A stretch of 64,000 bases of DNA from Kribbella qitaiheensis (GTDB lineage: Bacteria; Actinomycetota; Actinomycetes; Propionibacteriales; Kribbellaceae): the NCBI RefSeq assembly GCF_014217565.1, contig NZ_CP043661.1, positions 3,410,001 through 3,474,000 of the forward strand, given 5' to 3'. Under the pieces are notes generated by a model. The model saw only the letters and a list, made by a program, of their open reading frames with translations, had not been told where the DNA came from and made no database searches. Position numbers and translations under genes: made by a program. Below, one piece after another: positions 17,152 to 26,747 of the stretch. How positions within the stretch are numbered: the stretch's first letter is position 1; every line of letters starts with the position of its first letter.

Positions 17152-18603
17152 TTAGGTGACTAGGGCGAAGAGGGTGCCGGGGAGGATGGAGAGGATTACG
17201 GCGGCGCCGGCGCAGGTGCTGATTACGGCTACTGCGGGGGTTTCGATGTTGACCGAGAAAGGGTCTTCCGCGGGGAGGCGGAAGAGTTCGGCTATCCAGC
17301 GGAGGTAGACGGCTAGGCCGATCATGACGTTGAGGGCCATGACTACTGCTAGCCAGCCGATATGCGCGTCTAGGACTGCCTGGAAGGCGGCGAATTTGGT
17401 GAAGAGGCCGGCTAGGCCCGGTGGGAGACCGGCGAGGACTACCAAGAAGAAGACCAGGGCGACGCCTAGGCCGGGCTCTGAGCGGACCATTCCTCGATAG
17501 TCGGTCAGTAGGCCGGCTGGGCGGTGGCGTTGTACCACGGCTACTGCTCCGAAGGCGCCGAGCGTGACGACGACGTACGCCGCTAGGTAGCCGACTGCCG
17601 CCTGGGCGTCGCCCACCGCGAGGGGCGCGAGCAGGAAGCCGACTTGGCCGATCGACGACCATGCGAGGAGTCGGACAGCCTCGACCTGGCGCAGCGCGGC
17701 CAGGTTTCCGACCGTCATCGTGACCGCCGCGAGGATGCAGACCACAGTTCGCAGCTCCGACCCGCTCGGGGCGAGGCCGAACGTCACGAGCACCAGCAGC
17801 CCGCCGACTCCGGCCGACTTCGACACCACGGCAAGGAAGGCGGCCACCTCGACCGGCGCACCGGCGTACGTGTCCGGAAGCCAACCGTGGAAGGGCACCG
17901 CGGCGATCTTGAACCCGAAGCCGACGATCACGAACAACCCGGCCGCGAATGCGACCCGGCGCAGGTCCGGATCGATCCCCGGCAGGCGGTTAACGATCGT
18001 CTGCAGGTAGAGGGACCCCGTCACGCCGTACAGGTAGGAGATCCCGAACAGCATCACCGCGGTCGACAACACCGAGACCAGGAACGCCTTGAGCGCACCT
18101 TCCGAGCCGCGCCGATCGCGGCGCAGGGCGACCATCGCGAAGCTCGGCAGTGACACCACCTCGAGCGCGATCACGACCGTGGCGAGGTCTCGCGCACCGG
18201 CCAGAACCGTCCCTCCGGTCAGCGCGCTGAGCAGGAGGAAGTGGTACTCCCCCACCGGAATGTCCACGTCGAGCAACCGGTACGCCGAGAGGCCGACGAC
18301 GCCGAGCCCGCCCATCAGCAGCACCGCCCAGAGCCCGACCGTCAGCGGCTCGAAGACCAGGCTGCACTGAGCCGGCCCCTCGATCGCCGGCCGGCAGAAC
18401 GCGGGCTTCAGGCTGTTGCGCTGAACCGCGATGAACGCGAGCCCGAACAGGATCGCCGCTCCGGTCATCAGCGTGATCACCGTGTGCTTGACCTGCTTGC
18501 TGCCGGTCCGCCAGAAACCGTCAGCCAGCAACACGGTGACGGCACCAAGGGCGAGCACCAGCGGTACGGCGATCGCCTGCCAGTCGATCCAGGTCATCGT
18601 CAT
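17152..18603 (-). CDS. nuoN: NADH-quinone oxidoreductase subunit N (second nuo set)
   Basis: 483 aa antiporter-like proton-channel subunit. About 13-14 membrane helices and the family motif core are present: LEVVSLPSFAMVAL, GFGFKIAAVPFHGWLPDTYAGAPVEVAAFLAVVSK (broken-helix region with buried Lys) and WSSIGQVGFLLAP. Last gene of nuoI-J-K-L-M-N. Its ATG overlaps the nuoM stop by 4 bp. Length is typical, with no frameshift. In complex I it pumps protons; here it belongs to a set that lacks the NADH-input subunits. Confidence 0.95.
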   Translation of the reverse strand: MTMTWIDWQAIAVPLVLALGAVTVLLADGFWRTGSKQVKHTVITLMTGAAILFGLAFIAVQRNSLKPAFCRPAIEGPAQCSLVFEPLTVGLWAVLLMGGLGVVGLSAYRLLDVDIPVGEYHFLLLSALTGGTVLAGARDLATVVIALEVVSLPSFAMVALRRDRRGSEGALKAFLVSVLSTAVMLFGISYLYGVTGSLYLQTIVNRLPGIDPDLRRVAFAAGLFVIVGFGFKIAAVPFHGWLPDTYAGAPVEVAAFLAVVSKSAGVGGLLVLVTFGLAPSGSELRTVVCILAAVTMTVGNLAALRQVEAVRLLAWSSIGQVGFLLAPLAVGDAQAAVGYLAAYVVVTLGAFGAVAVVQRHRPAGLLTDYRGMVRSEPGLGVALVFFLVVLAGLPPGLAGLFTKFAAFQAVLDAHIGWLAVVMALNVMIGLAVYLRWIAELFRLPAEDPFSVNIETPAVAVISTCAGAAVILSILPGTLFALVT

Positions 18604-20147
18604 GCGAACGTCCAGTACTGGAGCAGGAACCAGGGCCAGATCCCGAGGAAAACGGTGAGTGCTACCAGCGGCGTCCAGGTGATCAGCTCGATCCGGCTCA
18701 GGTCCACCGCGAAGGCGGCCGCCGGATGTTCGGCCGGATCACCCTGGCAGAGGTTCCGAATGAGGCGCAGGAAGTACGCAGCAGTGAGCACAGTGCCGAT
18801 CCCGGCGATCACCATGAACACCAGGAAAGTTGTCCGTGGCAACAGATCGCCCGGGTGGTAAGCGCCGAGCAGGACCAGCATCTCGCCCCAGAACCCGGCC
18901 AGCCCGGGCAGCCCGAGTGAGGCGAGACAGGCGAACGTGAGCAACCCGCTGAGCCGTGGCAGCCGGGCATACAACGCACGGCCGATCTCGCGCAGGTCAC
19001 TGGTGTCGTGGCGGTCCTTGATCGCCCCGGCGAGGAAGAACAGCAGGCCGGTGATGATGCCGTGCGCGATGTTCGCGAACAGCGCGCCGCTCAGGCCTTC
19101 GGGTGACATGGTCGCGATGCCGAGCCCGATGAAGCCCATGTGACCGACGCTGGAGTACGCGATCAGGCGTTTCACGTCGGTCTGCGCAAGGCACGCCAAC
19201 GACCCGACGATGATCGCCACCGTCGACAATCCACCGAGGTACGGCGCGATGGTGGCCGAATCTCCCGGCAGCACCGGCAGCAGGATCCGGACCATCCCGT
19301 AGCTGCCGAGCTTCAGCAGGACGCCCGCGAGCAGCACCGACCCGACCGTGGGGGCCTTGGCGTGCGCGTCCGGCAGCCAGATGTGCAGCGGCCACAGCGG
19401 CATCTTCACCGCCAGGCCGATCGCGATCAGGATGGCGGCCTTGAGGCCCGTGCCACCACTGCTTCGCCAGGGATGGCTGCTCAGGTACTCGATGTCGAAC
19501 GAGCCGGCCAGCCGATGCACCAGCAGGAACCCGAGCAGCATCAGCGCCGACCCGAACACCGTCATCAGCACGAAGGTGGTCGCGGCGCGCCGCCGCCCGG
19601 CCGGGTCGTGGTGGTCGCCCCAGATGTCGATCACCAGCCACATCGGGATCAGCACGACCTCGAAGAACAGAAAGAACAACACCAGGTCGAGCGCCGAGAA
19701 CGTCCCGATCACGCCGGTCTCGATCACCAGCAGCAGTGCGATCAGCGACCTGGCCCGGCCGGCCCGAGGGGTGATGCGGAGCGAGTACAGACAACAGAGG
19801 AACACCAGCAAGGCGGTGAGCACGATCAACGGCATCGAGATCGTGTCGATGCCGAGGTGGAACCGCACGTCGAGCGCGGGGATCCAGGACACGTCCGTTT
19901 CGGCGTACGCGTTGACCTTGCCGGGCAAAGTCCTCGGGATGTCGTTCGTGGCCACCAGGTCCAGCGTCGGCGTACCGCGCGGCCTCAGCAGATCCCACCA
20001 GAGCAGAGCCGATCCGATCAGCACCAGACCGGAGATGACCGAGCCGACGACGGCGGCAACCCGCTCGCCAACTCCCGCCGGTAGCGCCCACAGCAGCGCG
20101 GCGGTCAGCGCCGGCACGGCAATCAGAGCGATCAGCAACCCGCTCAC
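18600..20147 (-). CDS. nuoM: NADH-quinone oxidoreductase subunit M (second nuo set)
   Basis: 515 aa, GTG start overlapping the nuoL stop by 4 bp. Typical chain-4 features are visible: FFLFFEVVLIPMWLVIDIWG with the key Glu of helix 5, AVKMPLWPLHIWLPDAHAKAPTVGSVLLAGVLLKLGSYG with the channel lysine and broken helix, and YSSVGHMGFIGLG. About 14 membrane helices. It is an antiporter-like proton-pumping subunit. Confidence 0.96.
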   Translation of the reverse strand: MSGLLIALIAVPALTAALLWALPAGVGERVAAVVGSVISGLVLIGSALLWWDLLRPRGTPTLDLVATNDIPRTLPGKVNAYAETDVSWIPALDVRFHLGIDTISMPLIVLTALLVFLCCLYSLRITPRAGRARSLIALLLVIETGVIGTFSALDLVLFFLFFEVVLIPMWLVIDIWGDHHDPAGRRRAATTFVLMTVFGSALMLLGFLLVHRLAGSFDIEYLSSHPWRSSGGTGLKAAILIAIGLAVKMPLWPLHIWLPDAHAKAPTVGSVLLAGVLLKLGSYGMVRILLPVLPGDSATIAPYLGGLSTVAIIVGSLACLAQTDVKRLIAYSSVGHMGFIGLGIATMSPEGLSGALFANIAHGIITGLLFFLAGAIKDRHDTSDLREIGRALYARLPRLSGLLTFACLASLGLPGLAGFWGEMLVLLGAYHPGDLLPRTTFLVFMVIAGIGTVLTAAYFLRLIRNLCQGDPAEHPAAAFAVDLSRIELITWTPLVALTVFLGIWPWFLLQYWTFA

Positions 20148-21910
20148 GAGCCGATCACCCCCGCCAGGACCGCGAGCGCGACCACTCCGACCACGGCCGC
20201 GGTCAGATACGTCTGGACGTTTCCGGTCTGCAAACGCCGGAAACCTTCGGATGCGAGCGTCCCGGCCCGCCCGGTCGCCCGGACGTACCCACCGATCACG
20301 TCCCGATCACCACCGACCGCAAGCTTCGCGAACCACCGCACCGGCACTACGAACAGCCGCTGGTACGCCGTATCGACGCCGAACTCGCGTTCCAGCAGGA
20401 CCGGCCGTGGATCCGCGCCACGCTGCCACAGCGAGTACGCCGGGAGTGCGCCGAACAGCGCCAGCACGGTGGTCACCAGCGCGATCACCCAGTTCACGTG
20501 GACTCCGTCGACGTACCCCAGCCCGGCGGCTCCGATGGCCAGCACCACCAGTGGAGCCAGCATCAGCCAGGAAGGCTCGTGCAGCTTCGACAGGTCGGGG
20601 TCCTCCAGATCCGCCATCGGATCGTCGGCCTCGAACGCTCCCAGGGCGCCCGCGAGCGCCGGCGTACGGAAGAAGACCCAGAGCCAGAGGCGTACGCAGT
20701 AGAAGGCAGTCATCGCGGCGGTCACGCAGACCGACATCAGCACGACCCAGCCGAGCGTGGAGCCGTCGCGCGCGTGGTCCCAGGCTGCTTCGACCACCGA
20801 GTCCTTGGAGAAGAACCCGGCCAGGCCTGGTACGCCGGCGAGCGCGCCGAGGCCGATCGTCATCGTGACGAAAGTGACCGGCATCGCCCTACGCAGCGCA
20901 CCACGGCGGGTGTAGCGCCGGAGTACGACGAATGCCGCACTGCCGACCTGATGCAGCAGGACACCGGCACAGAGGAAGAGGAGGCCCTTGAAGGCAGCGT
21001 GGGTGAGCAGGTGGAACAACGCGGCGTGCCGGCCGTCCTTGGTGCCGAGCGAGAGGCCGGCGAACATGATCGCGAGTTGACTCACGGTCGACCAGGCGAG
21101 CACCCGCTTCACCTCGACCGCGGCCATCGCGCAGAGTGCGGCGAACAGCATCGTCACGCAAGCGACGATCGCGAGCACGGTGAGCGTCGCGTCGGCCGCG
21201 GTGAACAAGTCGTACAGGCGGGCTATCAGGAAGACACCGGCGGCGACCATCGTGGCTGCGTGGATCAGTGCGCTGACCGGGCTCGGGCCCGGCATCGCGT
21301 CGGGGAGCCAGGTCTGCAAGGGAACTTGAGCAGACTTGCCGACCACGCCGACGAGCAGCAGCAAGGTCCCGGCGGTCAGAGCGGGTGACGACATCTCGTC
21401 GGCGCGGAGGCCGGAGATCCGGAAGGTGTCGCCGGCCAGGCCGAGCACGAAGATGCCGAACAGGAAGCCGACATCGCCGAGCCGGGTCATCAGGAACGCC
21501 TTCATCGCGCCGGACCGGGCGTCCTGGCGCTCCCAGTAGTGACCGATCAGCAGGTACGAGCAGACGCCCATCACCTCCCAGCCGATCAGCAGCAGGAACA
21601 GGCTGTCCGAGATGACGACAGTCACCATCGCCGCGGTGAAGAGGGTGACGAGCGCCGTGTACGACGCGACGCGTTTCTCGAGGTAGCCGATCGAGTAGAG
21701 CTGCACGCAGGCCGAGACGACTCCGACGACGGCGAGCATCAGCACGGTCAGGTCGTCGGTCCGGACGGCGAAATCGACGTAGATGTGGATGCCTACGTAG
21801 CTGCCGGCGAGCTCGACCTGCTGTGGATCCACGCCGTGCAGCAGGGCGGCGGTCAGGATGACCAGCAGGGAGAAGCCGACGCCGATCACCCGCGAGGCGG
21901 TCGCGATCAC
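20144..21910 (-). CDS. nuoL: NADH-quinone oxidoreductase subunit L (second nuo set), short N-terminus
   Basis: 588 aa, GTG start overlapping the nuoK stop by 4 bp. Core chain-5 motifs are present: [51 protein letters not shown] and [18 protein letters not shown], with a C-terminal lateral-helix region (about 470-588). Compared from memory with E. coli NuoL (613 aa), the protein starts at what should be helix 2; the first helix, about 25 residues, is absent. The nuoK coding sequence occupies the space where it would be encoded. Confidence 0.93.
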   Translation of the reverse strand: MIATASRVIGVGFSLLVILTAALLHGVDPQQVELAGSYVGIHIYVDFAVRTDDLTVLMLAVVGVVSACVQLYSIGYLEKRVASYTALVTLFTAAMVTVVISDSLFLLLIGWEVMGVCSYLLIGHYWERQDARSGAMKAFLMTRLGDVGFLFGIFVLGLAGDTFRISGLRADEMSSPALTAGTLLLLVGVVGKSAQVPLQTWLPDAMPGPSPVSALIHAATMVAAGVFLIARLYDLFTAADATLTVLAIVACVTMLFAALCAMAAVEVKRVLAWSTVSQLAIMFAGLSLGTKDGRHAALFHLLTHAAFKGLLFLCAGVLLHQVGSAAFVVLRRYTRRGALRRAMPVTFVTMTIGLGALAGVPGLAGFFSKDSVVEAAWDHARDGSTLGWVVLMSVCVTAAMTAFYCVRLWLWVFFRTPALAGALGAFEADDPMADLEDPDLSKLHEPSWLMLAPLVVLAIGAAGLGYVDGVHVNWVIALVTTVLALFGALPAYSLWQRGADPRPVLLEREFGVDTAYQRLFVVPVRWFAKLAVGGDRDVIGGYVRATGRAGTLASEGFRRLQTGNVQTYLTAAVVGVVALAVLAGVIGS

Positions 21911-22239
21911 AGCTCGTTCTCCTGAAGCTCGGGCCGCTCACGCAGGTCACGAGCCGCGTCGGCGTCGACATGGCCGTGGCCGCGGAACAACAGCAACACG
22001 ATCGCGAGGCCGAGTCCGATCTCAGCGGCGGCCAGGGTGATCACGAAGACCGCGAGGGTCTGCCCCGTCGCCAGGCCATCGAGTCGCCAGGCGTCGAAAG
22101 CGACCAGGTTGAGGTTCACCGCGTTCAGCATCAGCTCGAAGGACATCAGCATCGTGATCGCGTTGCGACGCGCGAGCACGCCGTACACGCCGAGGCAGAA
22201 CAGCAGCACCGCCAGCAACAGCGGCAGGATCAACGGCAT
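21907..22239 (-). CDS. nuoK: NADH-quinone oxidoreductase subunit K (second nuo set)
   Basis: 110 aa with three membrane helices and the conserved glutamates in [18 protein letters not shown] and [18 protein letters not shown]. Its ATG overlaps the nuoJ stop by 1 bp. The C-terminal tail (about 92-110) is charged and slightly longer than the usual 100 aa. It forms part of the proton path next to NuoJ and NuoA. Confidence 0.95.
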   Translation of the reverse strand: MPLILPLLLAVLLFCLGVYGVLARRNAITMLMSFELMLNAVNLNLVAFDAWRLDGLATGQTLAVFVITLAAAEIGLGLAIVLLLFRGHGHVDADAARDLRERPELQENEL

Positions 22240-22778
22240 CAGTCGTCCCCCTTCACCGAGGACGACACCGTCTCATCTGGCTCCGACAGTTTTCCGGACC
22301 GTTGCGAAAGGACGATCGCGCCGATCAATGCCGCCAGCAACAACACCGACAAAACCTCGAACGGGAGCACCCAGACGCGGAACACCGCAGTACCGATGTC
22401 TTCGGCCGATCCAGCTGGTACCGGCTTGATCTTTTCGTTGCCGAAGGCAATGACTATGCCGGTGCCGAGGAGGAGAAAGAGTGCGCCGGCTACTACAGCG
22501 GCGAACGGGCTGCGTCTTGTCGTCAATGCCGGCAACGGATTCGTCGGCGCCTTCGTGAGCATCAGGGCGAAGAGGACCAGTACTACGATCGCGCCGACGT
22601 AGACCAGGATCTGAACGAGCGCGACGAACTCGGCGTGCAGTGCCCCGAAGCAACCGGCTACCGCGCCGAGGGCAACTACCAACCAGAGGGCCGCGTGCAC
22701 GATTCGGCGCGTGGTGACGACGACCACCGCCGCCGCCACTGCCACCGCCCCCGCGATGGAGAAGAGCGCAGTGGTCAC
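22239..22778 (-). CDS. nuoJ: NADH-quinone oxidoreductase subunit J (second nuo set)
   Basis: 179 aa. The GTG start at 22778 overlaps the nuoI stop by 4 bp; the long in-frame upstream extension lies inside nuoI and is rejected. Five membrane helices. The pi-bulge helix 3 region [28 protein letters not shown] is well conserved. The C-terminal tail is acidic. Membrane subunit at the junction with the hydrophilic arm. Confidence 0.94.
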   Translation of the reverse strand: MTTALFSIAGAVAVAAAVVVVTTRRIVHAALWLVVALGAVAGCFGALHAEFVALVQILVYVGAIVVLVLFALMLTKAPTNPLPALTTRRSPFAAVVAGALFLLLGTGIVIAFGNEKIKPVPAGSAEDIGTAVFRVWVLPFEVLSVLLLAALIGAIVLSQRSGKLSEPDETVSSSVKGDD

Positions 22779-23311
22779 TCCTCGCCCCCGGGCTCGGCCT
22801 GACCTTCTTGGGCCGGTCCAGCTTGGGCCGGATCGGCTTCGATCACCGACGGGCCGGGGTCGATCGGTTGGGGTGCTGGGACGGTCCACATCCAGTCGCG
22901 GAGGCGGTCCTTCTCGTGGGTCAGATTGCGCAGTTCCGTCTCGGCGTACTCGAATTCCGGCGACCAGAACAGCGCGTCGAACGGGCATGCCTCGATGCAG
23001 ATCCCGCAGTACATACAGAGCGAGAAGTCGATCGCGAACCGGTCCAGCACGTTCCGGCTCCGCTCCCGGGCCTGCTCACCGACCGACGGCGCGGTCTCGG
23101 TGTGCGAGTCGATGTAGATACACCAGCTCGGGCATTCGCGCGCGCAGAGCATGCAGGAGGTGCAGTTCTCCTCCATCAGCGCGATCACCCCGCGCGTCCG
23201 CGGCGGCAGCTCAGGCTGGACATCCGGGTACTGCTCGGTGACGGAGCGGCGGCCCAGTGTCTTCGCGGTGACCTTCAGGCCATCGATCAACCCCTTGCCA
23301 GGTACGGCCAC
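22775..23311 (-). CDS. nuoI: NADH-quinone oxidoreductase subunit I, 2x[4Fe-4S] (second nuo set)
   Basis: 178 aa. The GTG at 23311 follows a very strong GGAGGAGGAG, which decides the start over the in-frame extension to 23491. Two [4Fe-4S] motifs are seen, [12 protein letters not shown] and [12 protein letters not shown], each with the CxxCxxCxxxCP pattern. They carry electrons toward NuoB. The C-terminus is an Ala/Pro/Glu-rich tail. First gene of the I-J-K-L-M-N block, preceded by an 811-bp repeat-rich gap rather than by nuoH. In ferredoxin-dependent relatives of complex I this subunit is a plausible docking point. Confidence 0.95.
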   Translation of the reverse strand: MAVPGKGLIDGLKVTAKTLGRRSVTEQYPDVQPELPPRTRGVIALMEENCTSCMLCARECPSWCIYIDSHTETAPSVGEQARERSRNVLDRFAIDFSLCMYCGICIEACPFDALFWSPEFEYAETELRNLTHEKDRLRDWMWTVPAPQPIDPGPSVIEADPAQAGPAQEGQAEPGGEE

Positions 23312-23395
23312 GCCTCCTCCTCCGTCAGTCGGTTCGCAGGCTGAGACTAGTCGGTCCAGGCCGATGACGGGACGGAGAGGCGCGTACTGCGGGCA

Positions 23396-23458
23396 AAAGC
23401 CCCCGCGCAGCTCCTCTGTCGGCGCTCCCGCCCACCCAGGTACGCCACTCCGTCGCGG
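23396..23458. repeat. Dispersed intergenic repeat, copy A (upstream of nuoI)
   Basis: About 63 bp resembling the stretch right after korB (54010-54076), starting AAAGCCCCC in both and ending CTCCGTCGCGG in both, roughly three-quarters identical by eye. A partial third copy lies near 23849-23895. Followed by a hairpin. Confidence 0.5.
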
Positions 23459-23464
23459 TTGAAA

Positions 23465-23483
23465 CTGCGGGATTGTCCCGCAG
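23465..23483. repeat. 8-bp hairpin in nuoI upstream gap
   Basis: Perfect arms CTGCGGGA / TCCCGCAG with a TTG loop, directly after dispersed repeat copy A. A related but imperfect hairpin follows the partial copy near 23877. Confidence 0.5.
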
Positions 23484-23684
23484 CGCATCACGCTGGGGGC
23501 TCATTGCCCACGCTCCTGGTCGCAGCGCCTCGCCCGAGGGCGCCGACCCTCTGCGAGTCGAGCCGGGAAGTGGGGGCGACGCTCTCGAGTCGAGGCGACG
23601 CATGGCAGGTCCAGGCTCCGTTGTCGATGCCGGCCGGACCGCCACGCCATCAGTAGGCGGTATTTCAAGTGTCGGTGTGCCTGG

Positions 23685-23710
23685 CAATACCCCGTCCGGA
23701 CGGGGTATTG
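23685..23710. promoter_or_regulatory. 26-bp perfect palindrome
   Basis: A perfect 26-bp palindrome without a central spacer, with arms CAATACCCCGTCC and GGACGGGGTATTG. It lies about 375 bp upstream of the nuoI start. A strong operator for a dimeric regulator, or a cruciform, are both possible. No T-run follows, so a terminator is less likely. Confidence 0.55.
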
Positions 23711-23919
23711 ATGGCCTGGAGGTCCGGGCAGGCAGGACTGAGCTCGGTCCGGTTGCGACGACGATTCACCGGAACTCGTACACCCACTCCCCGCGACGCG
23801 TAGCCGGGGTCGTCGGTCTCGGAGGTGTCCACGAGGATCGGCTCCACCGGACGACCTCCTCCATCGCGGCTGAACAACTGCGGGCGGTGCCGCGAGATGG
23901 TGTCTCAGCGGGGTCCGGC

Positions 23920-24019
23920 GTCCCGACGGACAGGTAGTGGGCCCGGCGAACGGCCCGATACGAAGGGGGTTGAGCGTGGCCGGATGCCGGGCGGTGGACT
24001 ACTACCTGTCCGTCGGGAC
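23920..24019. repeat. 100-bp element with 19-bp perfect terminal inverted repeats
   Basis: Arms at 23920-23938 and 24001-24019 are perfectly complementary over 19 bp (GTCCCGACGGACAGGTAGT on the left). An inner 7-bp stem (GCCCGGC 23941-23947, GCCGGGC 23986-23992) extends the fold. There is no open reading frame of note. It could be a miniature mobile element or a structured RNA between the MTHFR-like gene and nuoI. Confidence 0.55.
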
Positions 24020-24122
24020 ACCCACGGGCCGGGAAGGTCGGATCGAAGAGTCCTAGGTGGCGGGCCGCACAAAGATCGGCCCAGCCAGCCGCCTTGGGAA
24101 GCGCGAGCGGGCGGAGTACCGG

Positions 24123-24884
24123 TTAGAGGTCGCGTTCCAGGCGGGCGGCGACTTGGCGGTAGCGGCTCACGGGGATCAGGTGCACGCCGTCGAAGGCGCC
24201 GCTGGCTCTGATCTGGAGGATGTGGTCGCAGGCTGCGTCGATGCCGGCGTCGGGGTCCTGCTCGACCGAGGCGATCAGGGTGTCGGGGATTGTGAGTTGA
24301 GGTAGGGCGGCCAGGTTGTGGGCCATTTTGGCGCTGGCGAGGACCATGACGCCGGCGTACACGGGGATGTCGACGGTGATGCTGTCCCGCCAGCGCAGAA
24401 GGTCCTCCAAGGAGTAGCTGACCTGGACGTAGAGGAAGTCGGCCTCTGCTTTCCAAGCGGGGACGGGGCGGAGGCGGGTTGCCGCGCCGACCTGGAACGG
24501 GGCGATGCCGGGGAAGGACGTGGCGCGGGCCTCTTCGATCATCGTGCGGACGGTGAGTTGGCTGGTCCGGGCACCGGCGGTCGGTTCGTCGCCGTGGACG
24601 AAGAGGAACTGCTCCACGCCGTACGCCGCAGCCGTGAGCAGGTCGCGGCGGAAACCGAGCAGGTTCCGGTCGCGGGAGTTCAGGCAGGCGATGCCGCGGG
24701 CACCCATCCCCTGTACTTCGTTGGCCACGGCGACGCTGGACACCGTCGCCCGGCCGATGTGGTTGTCGGGGATCAGGAAGGCGTCCGCGATCGGGCTCAG
24801 TACGCCGATCTGGTGCCGCACCTTTTTCAGATCGGGCCGCGTCGGCGGCTCCACCTCACAGATCAATTCGAATCCTTCAGCCAT
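24123..24884 (-). CDS. Methylenetetrahydrofolate reductase-like protein
   Basis: 253 aa from ATG at 24884. This is the short TIM-barrel MetF/MTHFR fold: CEVEPPTRPDLKKV near the start (the Glu of the family), FLIPDNHIGRATVSSV, GIACLNSRDRNLLGF, FLFVHGDEP, and a C-terminal DGVHLIPVSRYRQVAARL. It lacks the usual regulatory extension and is shorter than MetF of about 300 aa. It may reduce methylene-THF or act as a ferredoxin- or F420-linked variant. It lies between nuoI and nuoH on the same strand. Confidence 0.72.
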   Translation of the reverse strand: MAEGFELICEVEPPTRPDLKKVRHQIGVLSPIADAFLIPDNHIGRATVSSVAVANEVQGMGARGIACLNSRDRNLLGFRRDLLTAAAYGVEQFLFVHGDEPTAGARTSQLTVRTMIEEARATSFPGIAPFQVGAATRLRPVPAWKAEADFLYVQVSYSLEDLLRWRDSITVDIPVYAGVMVLASAKMAHNLAALPQLTIPDTLIASVEQDPDAGIDAACDHILQIRASGAFDGVHLIPVSRYRQVAARLERDL

Positions 24885-25143
24885 GACACCGGACTGTAGC
24901 GAGTGAAGGCGGCGTGTTCGGGCACCGGACGAGCGGTCCGCCAGCCAGGCAGTGGCCCTGCGGCGACTTCCCATTCACGCTCAACATCCCTACGCCGTGC
25001 CCAACCTGGACGAGCACTGCCTGTCTGGCGGATCAGTTCGCCCCGAGATGGCGGACCGACCCTGCCGAGTCAGCCGGATTGCGTCGCTGATCGAGCGACG
25101 GCGCCTGCCACCGAGGTGCTGAGTGCTGGAGGTCCGCCTTCGC

Positions 25144-26364
25144 CTAGAGGGTGGACTGTTGGTGGGTCAGGAAGGTGCGTTCAGCCGTGTTGGTGGTGAG
25201 GGGGATGGCTGCGGCGTATGCGGCGCGTGCGGCGGCCTTCCTGTCTAGGCGTTTGAGGAGGTCGGCTCGGATGGCGTGGAAGAGGTAGTAGTTGCCGAGA
25301 TCGAGTTCGTCGACTAGCGCGAGGGCCGCTTCGGGTCCGTCGACTTCCGCGACCGCTACCGCGCGATTCAGGGCGACGACTGGGGTCGGGGTGAAGGTGA
25401 GGAGTTGGTCGTAGAGCTGGACGATCTGGTCCCATGCCGTTGTCGATGTACTAGGTGCGTCGCTGTGGACTGCGTTGATCGCGGCCTGGAGCTGGTACGG
25501 GCCTGGCGCGTCTCGGCGAAGGCACCGGCGTACGAGGTCTTGGCCCTCCAGAACCAACGCGCGATCCCAGAGGGACCGGTCTTGTTGAGCCAATAAGACC
25601 AGCGAACCATCGGGCCCGACTCGCGCGGGTCGGCGCGATTCCTGGAGGAGCATGAGGGCGAGCAGGCCGACAGCCTCGGGTTCGTCGGGCATCAGTTCGA
25701 CCAGGAGCCGCCCGAGCCGGATCGCCTCGAGGCAGAGCTCCGACCGGATCAGCTCATCGCCGGACGACGCGGCGTACCCCTCGTTGAAGATCAGGTACAC
25801 GACAGCCAGTACGCCGCGGACGCGCTCGGGCAGATCCGCCTCATAAGGAACCCGGTACGGAATCCCCGCGGTCCGGATCTTCGCCTTCGCGCGGACCAGT
25901 CGTTGCGCCATCGTCGGCTCGGGGACCAGGAAAGCACGCGCGATCTCGGTGGTGGTGAGCCCGCCGAGCAGCCGCAGGGTCAGCGCGACCCGGACGTTCA
26001 GAGCCAGCGCCGGGTGGCAGCACGTGAAGATCAACCGCAGCCGGTCATCGCGCACGACACCCTCCTCCACTGGCTCGCCCTGGGCATGCAGCAACGCCGC
26101 TTGCGCGTGCTTGTCCTCCCGCGACGACTCCCGCCGCAGCCGATCGATCGCACGATTCCGCGCCGTCGTGATGATCCAGCCGGCCGGACTCGGCGGCAGC
26201 CCTGCTGCCGGCCACTTCTCCACCGCCGCCGCGAAGGCCTCCTGTACTGCGTCCTCGGCGATCTCCAGATCCCCGAAAACCCGAGCCAGTACCGCGACCG
26301 CCCGCCCGTGCTCAGCACGGAAGACGCCCGCGACCTCCGCCACCGAAATGCTGCCCGACTGCAT
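25144..26364 (-). CDS. ECF42-type RNA polymerase sigma factor with C-terminal TPR region
   Basis: 406 aa. Sigma2 (about 12-75, LARVFGDLEIAEDAVQEAFAAAVEKWP), sigma4 (about 115-165, RLLGGLTTTEIARAFLVPEPTMAQRLVRAKAKIR), then a helical C-terminal half of about 200 aa ending in repeat-like helices (ALNRAVAVAEVDGPEAALALVDEL, YLFHAIRADLLKRL). This layout and the adjacent YCII gene define the ECF42 group, where no anti-sigma factor is present and the C-terminal domain controls activity. The start overlaps the YCII stop by 1 bp. Confidence 0.9.
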   Translation of the reverse strand: MQSGSISVAEVAGVFRAEHGRAVAVLARVFGDLEIAEDAVQEAFAAAVEKWPAAGLPPSPAGWIITTARNRAIDRLRRESSREDKHAQAALLHAQGEPVEEGVVRDDRLRLIFTCCHPALALNVRVALTLRLLGGLTTTEIARAFLVPEPTMAQRLVRAKAKIRTAGIPYRVPYEADLPERVRGVLAVVYLIFNEGYAASSGDELIRSELCLEAIRLGRLLVELMPDEPEAVGLLALMLLQESRRPARVGPDGSLVLLAQQDRSLWDRALVLEGQDLVRRCLRRDAPGPYQLQAAINAVHSDAPSTSTTAWDQIVQLYDQLLTFTPTPVVALNRAVAVAEVDGPEAALALVDELDLGNYYLFHAIRADLLKRLDRKAAARAAYAAAIPLTTNTAERTFLTHQQSTL

Positions 26365-26705
26365 CAGGTGAAAGGCCTGACTTCTACGGACAGGGGCTCG
26401 AGAATCCGGGTGAGTTTGCGAGCCCAGAGCAATGCTTCGTCGAGGTCCTCGACCTGGATGACGGTGAAGCCGCCGAGGTGCTCCTTGCCTTCCGTGAACG
26501 GGCCGTCCGTGACGAGCACCTCGTCACCCGAAGCACGCAGTACGGTCGATGACTCCGGCGGATGAAGACCGGCGCTGAACACCCAGGACCCGGCTTCGCG
26601 CAGCTCGTCATTCCAGCTAGCGAGGTTCGTCATGATCGGTTCCAGCACCGACGGCTCCGGAATCGGCCCATCCGGCTGGTAGATGCCGAGCAGATACTGC
26701 TTCAT
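26364..26705 (-). CDS. YCII/DGPF-domain protein, ECF42 partner
   Basis: 113 aa from ATG at 26705. YCII-type fold with VTDGPFTEGKEHLGGFTVIQVEDLDEALLWA carrying the conserved D-G-P-F motif, and C-terminal VEVRPF. It precedes and overlaps the ECF42 sigma gene. In studied relatives these proteins are partners and regulon members of ECF42; the enzymatic role is unknown. Confidence 0.88.
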   Translation of the reverse strand: MKQYLLGIYQPDGPIPEPSVLEPIMTNLASWNDELREAGSWVFSAGLHPPESSTVLRASGDEVLVTDGPFTEGKEHLGGFTVIQVEDLDEALLWARKLTRILEPLSVEVRPFT

Positions 26706-26747
26706 CTGTCCTCCCAAGAGACGGTTCTACCCTCTGTACGAACGGGG

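Larger units (their letters stand above)
23312..24122. other. 811-bp repeat-rich gap upstream of nuoI
   Basis: No convincing gene on either strand: overlapping frames lack ribosome sites and recognisable motifs. The region holds a dispersed repeat (23396-23458), a weaker copy (about 23849-23895), a hairpin (23465-23483), a 26-bp perfect palindrome (23685-23710) and a long inverted repeat (23920-24019). It separates nuoI from the rest of the nuo genes. Confidence 0.6.

Noticed and set aside
23473-23937. 154-aa plus-strand frame in the nuoI upstream gap
   Set aside because: It spans the 26-bp palindrome and repeats, has no ribosome site, and no domain or codon pattern like neighbouring genes.
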